64,000 nucleotides of DNA. It comes from Loxodes magnus. Lineage: Eukaryota; Ciliophora; Karyorelictea; Loxodida; Loxodidae. Both the position numbers and the translations under genes were made by a program. The notes beneath the pieces were generated by a model. That model ran no database searches. It was not told the origin of the DNA and worked only from the letters and a program-made list of their open reading frames with translations. The stretch covers positions 558,001-622,000 of the forward strand of contig CAMPDV010000134.1 in the NCBI GenBank assembly GCA_946699065.1, read 5' to 3'. Positions 57,693 through 64,000 of this stretch are shown here, piece after piece (position 1 is the first letter of the stretch; each line of letters opens with the position of its first letter).

Positions 57693-59265
57693 AAATATAT
57701 TATATTAATAATATCTTAAACTTGAATCATATTAATTTAACTCTATTAGACTTTGGGCAAGGTTTAGCTTTTATTTGTAATAAATTTCCTTTAATTTCTT
57801 AATTAATTCTTAATAATTAATTTTCCTCTTACTTTTAACTACTACTAATGTAATGTAATTCAAATTTAATTATTTATAGCATTACATGAGATTCAGAAAA
57901 TTTCAATCTTAAAAGTTAGCTTTAAAAAATTTATCCTTATATTACACTTTTATTGTGTGTATTGCAACATCTAAGCACTTAATTTAGGTTTAAATTTGCT
58001 TATCTAGATTTATTGATCCTATTTAATCTTATTCTTAAAAATTGGTTTAAGTTTTAGCAGTTTTTCTTAGTTATTATTTTTTTACAATAAATAAATTTAT
58101 TAATTATACTCTAAAAAACTCTAAAGTATTACTTTTTTTAATTATAACTATAATAATAAACTCTAATCAGATTTCTCCTTACTTTTCTTATCTTTTTTAG
58201 CTTAATTCTAGAACACTCTTTTTAAACCTTACTATTATTTAGTAAAAAGTTAGATTGTTATCATTATTATTGTTCTCTAGTGATTGCTTTTTTAATTAAA
58301 CTTCACTATTACTTTTTATTCATTAATATGCTTAAAGTATTTATTTACCAATCCTAATGATTATTTTAAAAATTACCCTTAGTATTTTTAATATCTTCTA
58401 AGCAATTTTTTCTTTAGAAGATTCTATATTTAATAGTAAATATTTTAAACATATATTAAAATCTAATATGACACTAAAGAATACATTTATTTATTTATCT
58501 CTTAGTACTCTTTTATTCTTTTTAATTTCTACAATAAATTAACACATTTTATAGCTATATTTAGCTATTTTTAAAGGAATACGAAGGTGCTTGTTTATAG
58601 ATTACTAGTTACAGTTTCTTCTTAAATTTTGATTGATTCTTTATAGTTAAGCATAGTCAGATTCTATTAATTTAACTTAGTCAAGTACATACTTATGCTA
58701 ATAATTCAAGATACAAGCTTTTTTATTTTAAATAAAGAAGAGTCATAAGAATAAATAATTACGATGCTATTTCTTCAAAAAATGTTTACACTCTTAATTT
58801 ATATTAAAAGCTATAAAAATAGTCAGTTTATAATAGTTTTAACTTATAATTATTAAACTATAAAATGATTATCAATTAACTTAAATTAAAATAGCTCCTT
58901 TATTTATAAATAATTTAAATATATTTAAGGTATTTTAACAAATAAAATAGTTAAGATCTATATAAATTATTAAATTAATCTTTTTATTAATATTTTACTT
59001 TTTTAAATATTTGTAAAATAAATATAGAATGCTTAGTAGAAAGTACCATAGTAGTATAGTGAAAATAGTTTAAAGTTATTTATATAATTACAAATATTTA
59101 ACTGTTTTAGGATTTTTTGCTTTGGTCTTGTGGATTTAAAGTAATATTTTAATATAATTACCTTTTACTACTATATGATAATTAAAGTAATAAACTAATT
59201 AAATATTTTAAATATATTCAAAATTTCTTAAAATACCTATGGTCTTTAATTTTATTACGAAATAT
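57693..59265. other. AT-rich region with possible decayed minus-strand coding
   Basis: Minus-strand frames around 58,050-58,420 read EDIKNTKGNFQNNHQDWQIN and VQKECSRIKLKKIRKVRRN, which could be more LINE or another decayed gene. No motif identifies it. The rest is low complexity. Confidence 0.3.
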
Positions 59266-59270
59266 TAAAA

Positions 59271-60060
59271 ATGGCTCTTCAGAAACAATATAGCTCTCTT
59301 AACGAATATCTTACAAAGTATAAATAAAAATACATTCAGACCAAATAGGAAATTAAATAATAAGAATAATACTAATAATAAGTTTCGTTGTACAATAAGT
59401 GTAACAAAGAACATAAGTCTATAGTAAGTGTTAGAATAATAAAATTAAAATTAAAAAATTTGAATATATACTAGGGAATATATTTGATAAATAAACCTTT
59501 TTCCAGATATAGATAAGGTTATAATTAAGATTTAATCTCAAATGAGGCAAAAATTGGACGAGATAGATTAATAGTTCAATCAGATTCCTCCAATATTTTA
59601 ATTTTAGTTTTCAAAATATTTTATTAAATAGAAGAAATGTAGGAAAAGCAGATTCTATCGAAATAAATAATTTGAAGACCTATGAATAATAAGTATCTGT
59701 GTCTATGAATAGAAAAAAATTAAAATAAGATATAAGGAGGAAATTATTTGTCGTAAATGTTCAAAGTAGCATCATTTAAAAGAAAATGATAGAATATTGA
59801 CATTTATAACAAATTATTAAGTCATTTTGAATAATTTATTTAAGATGTGGCCACAAAAACAGGATTAATATATAAGAAGTTCTAAAATTTGAGATCTGAC
59901 TAGCTTAAGAACAGTTAATTTAAGTACCTGGATTATATTTAATAAATAAATACTAATAAACAAGGATAACAAACTAAAAAAGTTATAAGCAATCCTTTAG
60001 TTTAAGAAAATAACTGTTAAATATTAATGATTTCAAGGCTCTCTCCTAAGACTATAAACC
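59271..60060 (+). CDS. Hypothetical ORF with Cys/His pairs, possibly GK..KGD-related
   Basis: From ATG 59,271: MALQKQYSSLNEYLTKYKQK, then YNKCNKEHKS, and DLISNEAKIGRDRLIVQSDS. Around 59,745 a shifted frame gives EEIICRKCSKQHHLKEND, a CX2C...HH pattern suggesting a zinc-binding finger. Internal TGA codons (at least three) and the frame alternatives leave the end open. It is followed by a partial SINE C and another GK..KGD-type ORF. Confidence 0.4.
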
Positions 60061-60110
60061 TAATTTACTTCTTATCTTTTTTCCTTTTTATATATTAATT
60101 TTTTAAATGA

Positions 60111-60275
60111 ATGTTGGACTCGAATCTGTCTAATAGGTATCCCGGTGCAGTTAGATTGCATTAAAAGTACTATTGTAATAGATACCTCCACGGATAAGTA
60201 AGGGCGTTCCCTTGTGTGATAAACCTTCCTTTTTAAGGGTTCTCTCTATCAGTAGGAGAAATCTGACTAAGAATT
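60111..60275 (+). mobile_element. Family C 5' region without the stem-loop
   Basis: Matches the first 160 bp of family C: GTCTAATAGGTATCCCGGTG, TGCATTAAAAGTACTATTG, AGATACCTCCACGG, GGGTTCTCTCTATCAGTA, but no 3' stem-loop follows. Either truncated, or the host-gene-like 5' end from which family C arose. Confidence 0.55.
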
Positions 60276-60351
60276 AATAAAATTAAAATCTCAGAGTTAT
60301 CCTCCTTTTACATGTCGCAAATCTGGTCCTGAATTGGAAAAACCTAAAAAC

Positions 60352-60687
60352 ATGGCTGAGATAAGAAATAATTCTTAATTAGAAGAATTTAACTCAACTG
60401 TGGATTTTACAAAAGTATTTGATTTTACTTTAACTTATGCTTTGGATGGAATGACAAGAATTAGAGAAAAAGGTAATCAATTTTGATTTAGAAAACGGAG
60501 AAAAGTAAACAATATGATCAGGTAAAGTAGAATATTAATAAATTTTTAGTAAGACTAAAATTAGGATTCTTTATTAATCGTGGTGAACTTAAAAAAGGTG
60601 GATCCACGTTAATTTATTTATATATAATTTTAAATTAAATAGGCTGGATCTTATTTCTTGAGAAGACCAAGAAGAAATTCCCAGTGA
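60352..60687 (+). CDS. GK..KGD family ORF, 111 aa in one frame
   Basis: From ATG 60,352: MAEIRNNSQLEEFNSTVDFT, VFDFTLTYALDGMTRIREKG, to TGA 60,685-60,687. In the alternative frame the end reads SILIQKTEKSKQ and GELKKGGSTLIYLYIILNQ, parallel to the C-terminus of the ORF at 30,069. An indel between the two frames is likely. Confidence 0.4.
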
Positions 60688-60989
60688 TGAATCTGACTGA
60701 GGGCTAAAGATTCTAAATGTTGGACCGGATATATCACTTAACTTCACTTATGTTATAAAATGAAAATGTGTTTACTTGAAGGCGTCCTGATCTTTAATGA
60801 CAAAGATAAGCAATCTTGCCAGCAATTTTATGAAACCTCAATCGGAATAATTTGGTATAGAGAAGCATTAATATCTTACATTTTTAACAGTGCTACACAC
60901 ACTTTAATAAAAAATTTTCTTTATTCACATAATTTTTGCAGATATATTTATATTCATAAAATGTTTATCAATTTTAAAAATATCTAACT

Positions 60990-61315
60990 CTCTAATTTTG
61001 ATAAAAAGATAATTAATTAAAAATTGAAATAACAATTTTTATAAAATGTAAAAATAGTGTAATTTATTTATAATATTAAGTTTTTAATTAAAATAAAATA
61101 AATATATATTGTATTATAATTTAGAATAATCTAATCAAAAATTGATTCTATTACTTTTGTTTTAATATTTAAACTTTTCAATAGCAACTTTATTAAAAAA
61201 TGTCTATAAATATTCAAACTTAAATATTATAAAAAATATACATAAAATGTTCGTTTATTCTATTTAAGTTTCACTTATTAATTTTTAATTTTAAATAAAA
61301 TAATTATATAATATA
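60990..61315. other. AT-rich spacer
   Basis: No supported feature. Confidence 0.5.
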
Positions 61316-61318
61316 AAT

Positions 61319-62350
61319 GGCTGGCTTCAAGAAGAGTTTTTTTACCACCTCCTCAGAATAGGAGAGAAAACCAGAAGCACATAATCTCACCACGTCTTCT
61401 TAAATTTAACGCTGATCTTAATAAAAATAACCAGAATTATCTAATAGATTAGAATAACTTATAAAAATACTAACTACTACAAATTAAAATAAAGCGGATT
61501 TTTCCCATCAAAGGACAAGTAAGGACTGAGATAAAATTCAGGACAAAAAATTAAACTCAGCTCTCAACACCTCCATTGAAAACTGAAAAAAGAGATCAAT
61601 CAACTGAATCGATAAAAATAATAACGAAAAAATAAAAAATAAATAAAGAAGGTAAAGTACGATAAGTCAATATAGATTCTATTATCTTTGATTTAGACAA
61701 TACAGAAATAGAATAAATGGATTCATAGTAGATGAAGCACCTGATTTATCAACTTATTAGAAACATAAAAAAATTCGAAGAGGAATTAAACTCCAAGAAG
61801 GAAGAGATGTTTGTATTAAGTCAGAATTTGATAAATCAAGAAGATGATGATGAAGTCCATATGGTAGACCGAAGAGCTTAAAGTCGGAGTTTATGATCAA
61901 ATTGCAAGTTAAGAGAATGATATTTGAATAATGCAAGAGCAAGACGAGAAAAACTGAGTGAAATTAGATTCAAGACCAAATTAATAGAAGAAAACTGTAG
62001 AAGCCTTAATAAGGAGCTCCAATGGAAATAGAGAAACAAGAAAAGACATTTCTGAGAGCAAGAAAAAGATGCTACATTTGCAACAGCACTTGACATTTAC
62101 GGCGGAAATGTCCCCAATAGAACAAAATAAAAGAATATCTGGAGAAATGTTAACTAAAAGCAACTGAAGTAGTGAGTGACGGAATTCTTCACATAGGAAA
62201 ATGGGAAAATCTGGAAAAAAGTTTCAACTCAGATTATTCAAAAGAGAGAAGTCAAGGAAAAAAGAGCTAAGCAAGGACAGAACATGTAGGAACTGAGATT
62301 TTATACATTTAAAACTCAATTAATCCGGAAGGCAAACAGTTATTTTAATG
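61319..62350 (+). mobile_element. Gag-only retroelement, subfamily 1, plus-strand copy
   Basis: ORF starts MAGFKKSFFTTSSEQERKPE (ATG 61,319). The middle reads best shifted by one base (MDSQQMKHLIYQLIRNIKKF, EEELNSKKEEMFVLSQNLIN, a coiled coil). It then returns to the first frame for MEIEKQEKTFLRARKR and the knuckle CYICNSTWHLRRKCPQ (CX2CX4HX4C, W from TGA). It ends GKQLFQ at a TGA that lies in the tail TTAATGATTAATGATTAA. Nearly identical to 42,968-44,017. No RT. The 61- to 72-codon minus-strand frames here are shadows. Confidence 0.8.
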
Positions 62351-62509
62351 ATTAATGATTAAACAAAACACTTGCAGATTATAGTGATTTTGTAAATTAA
62401 TATTTTAATTTATTTTAATATATTTATGATTAAATTCTAGCTTTATTTTTATATTTTTTCTATATATTTAAAATAAAAAATTTGTAAATTTAAATGTTTC
62501 ACATATTTC

Positions 62510-63220
62510 TCAAGTTGAATTCTCAACAGTATTCATTTCCTAAGCTAGATTTTTCTTTACTTCAATTATTTGAGGTTGAATTTCTTCATGATCAGCTCTG
62601 CTTGTATGTAATTGATTGGTCGTATTTATTTTGCTTTTTTAATATTTTGCAATTATTTTTTTAATTCATTGCCTTCTTTTTCATATTTGGTTAAGAAATC
62701 CTTCGTCCATTTCCGCTAAAATATTTAAAGAAGCTAAATTAAAAATGCAATCGCTAAAATTTTCAGCTCAGTATTGTATTACAATAAGACTGATCTAAAC
62801 TAGGATTTTTTAAAATAGTTCTAAATTAAGAAGTCTTTATACTGCTATCACTTTTTTATTTTTATTATTCTTCTTTTAAAAAGGCTAAAACTTATACCAT
62901 CAATTATTTAGTTCTTAATTAGTTGATATGGAAAACCCTTAGCTAGCCAAAAAGAAAAAGGTAAACAAAATACAAAACCAATTTTAATCGTAAAAGCTTA
63001 TTTCTATATCGTTTTCTTAATTTTATAATTAGCTAGACTGTTTAGAAAATATAAGGAATAAGCATATTACTTCCTAAAGTAAAAGGTAAACCAACTTGAA
63101 GTAAAAAACAAAACGGGTATTTTTTCTAGCAAATTACCATCCTTCTATAATTTCTAGCTATTCAGTCAAATCGTTAAATTCTTAATTGAACTTTTACTCT
63201 TCCTAAGAATTGTTATTCAT
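62510..63220 (-). CDS. Hypothetical, possibly membrane protein, 236 aa
   Basis: Single frame from ATG 63,220 (MNNNSQEEQKFNQEFNDLTE) to TGA 62,510-62,512. Two hydrophobic segments at about residues 34-55 (FVFYFKLVYLLLQEVICLFL) and 75-92 (WFCILFTFFFLASQG), then a charged C-terminus ending PQIIEVKKNLAQEMNTVENS. Four internal TGA read as Trp. Good acidic start, AAAATG context. Family not recognised. Confidence 0.5.
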
Positions 63221-63229
63221 TTTTATTAC

Positions 63230-63940
63230 CTTTTACTGTTGTAACTAAAATTTATTTCCTTATAAAATTTTATAATGAAAAAATAAATAAATATCCTAAA
63301 TTAAAATACCATTCTAATAAGTAAAAGTAAATTAAAGTAGTAAAATATAATAACTTTATTATTATTTTATCTAAACTATGTTAAATCACTTAGAAATATT
63401 AAATTTATTAATTAATGAAATCAATTAAATCTTCTTTTTGGGAGGTATGTTTTGTTATTTTAAATTTATTATTTTTAATATTTTTAATTTTGTTAAAATT
63501 ACAATAATACTTAATCTTAAATATTAAAGATTAACATATTAAAAAACATAAAAAGCATACTTAATTATAGTAACCTTTTATTTGCATTTATTTAACTAAA
63601 AAGTACTTGCTTACTTTTAAGATAGCAGAAAGATTTTAGTAATTTAACATTCTAAATTTATTAAAATATAAAAAATGATTTCTTTATTAAATCTATATTA
63701 TTTTAAATTTGTTAATTATATAAATTTATAACTTAATATAATTTCTCTAATATTTAAGTAATAAATAAAAATTTAGAGAGTAGTTAAATATATAAATTTA
63801 TTAATATTTTATATATTAGATTTATTTTAATATTTTTATTAATGCTAGTTTTAAATTAATTATGGTCTTTTTATTTTCTATTTTAATTTCACTTTTTTAA
63901 CCACTTAAGTTGCTTGGTAGAAGAAATATTTATTAAAAAA
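63230..63940. other. AT-rich spacer
   Basis: No supported feature. Confidence 0.5.
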
Positions 63941-63941
63941 T

Positions 63942-64000
63942 AGTTGTTCGAAGGTGAGCAACAAGGTCATCTTCATCAGAGGTTGGGGAAGTTAAGTACC
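63942..64000 (+). mobile_element. SINE-like element family A, copy 3, cut by window end
   Basis: Starts AGTTGTTCGAAGGTGAGCAA, identical in order to the 5' end of copies at 8,646 and 18,467. The rest lies outside the window. Confidence 0.8.

Noticed and set aside
60110..60140. GGACTCGAATCT as a tRNA T-arm/B box
   Set aside because: No acceptor or anticodon arms can be drawn around it; it belongs to the family C 5' region.
61757..62163. Overlapping 60- to 72-codon minus-strand ORFs
   Set aside because: Shadows of the subfamily 1 Gag element; the same applies to the plus-strand frame at 43,391 over the inverted copy.

Overview
The window looks like nuclear DNA of a ciliate that has reassigned all three stop codons, most likely a karyorelictean such as Loxodes. 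In recognisable genes TAA and TAG stand where glutamine is expected. TGA stands both where conserved tryptophans are expected and as the terminator at conserved C-termini. That is the NCBI table 27 pattern. Standard-code ORFs are therefore tiny and mostly meaningless; all readings below use TAA/TAG = Gln and TGA = Trp or stop. The DNA is extremely AT-rich, genes are sparse, and dispersed retroposons are abundant.

Layout. 1-2.3 kb: an eEF2-like gene with decayed GTPase motifs. 2.3-5.3 kb: a decayed coding stretch and a hypothetical gene. 6-17 kb: three members of a kelch-like family (two broken) among SINE-like repeats and a Gag-like element. 19-22 kb: a frameshifted gene, an amidinotransferase-family protein without its catalytic cysteine, and a possible BAH-domain gene. 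24.6-27.3 kb: three Gag-like elements. 28-33 kb: two more kelch-like genes and a recurring 'GK..KGD' gene. 33.8-36 kb: two 312-bp SINEs with perfect target-site duplications (TSDs). 36-39 kb: another GK..KGD gene, a small structured repeat and a SPRY gene. 39-48.3 kb: a dense nest of Gag-only retroelements. 49-51 kb: a hypothetical gene and a UBA-like protein gene. 52.3-53.7 kb: a gene apparently broken into about 34 three-nucleotide exons by 14-24-nt introns. 54.6-57.3 kb: a decayed LINE reverse transcriptase with a SINE inserted in it. 57.4-64 kb: SINEs, GK..KGD relatives, a second copy of a Gag element and a possible membrane protein.

The strongest candidate for an undescribed system is the gene at 52,299-53,665. 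Its exons are separated by GTA...AG introns of 14-24 nt, and all of them break the frame after codon position 1. From 52,967 to 53,504 there are 25 consecutive exons of exactly 3 nt. Every longer exon is also a multiple of three, and the inferred spliced product is one open protein.

The second theme is retroposition. At least four otherwise unrelated short elements (families A, C, D and an ORF-bearing one at 7.5-8.0 kb) end in the same stem-loop with compensatory changes, most of them followed by a TTTA-rich tail. A Gag-like element (E) carries a variant of the same stem-loop. Family B SINEs and Gag-only elements have 14-17 bp TSDs and simple-repeat tails. This fits mobilisation by LINE machinery, of which one decayed copy lies in the window. 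No tRNA, rRNA, CRISPR array or telomere was seen. Everything was read by eye: homology calls rest on motif recognition, and boundaries marked approximate are approximate.
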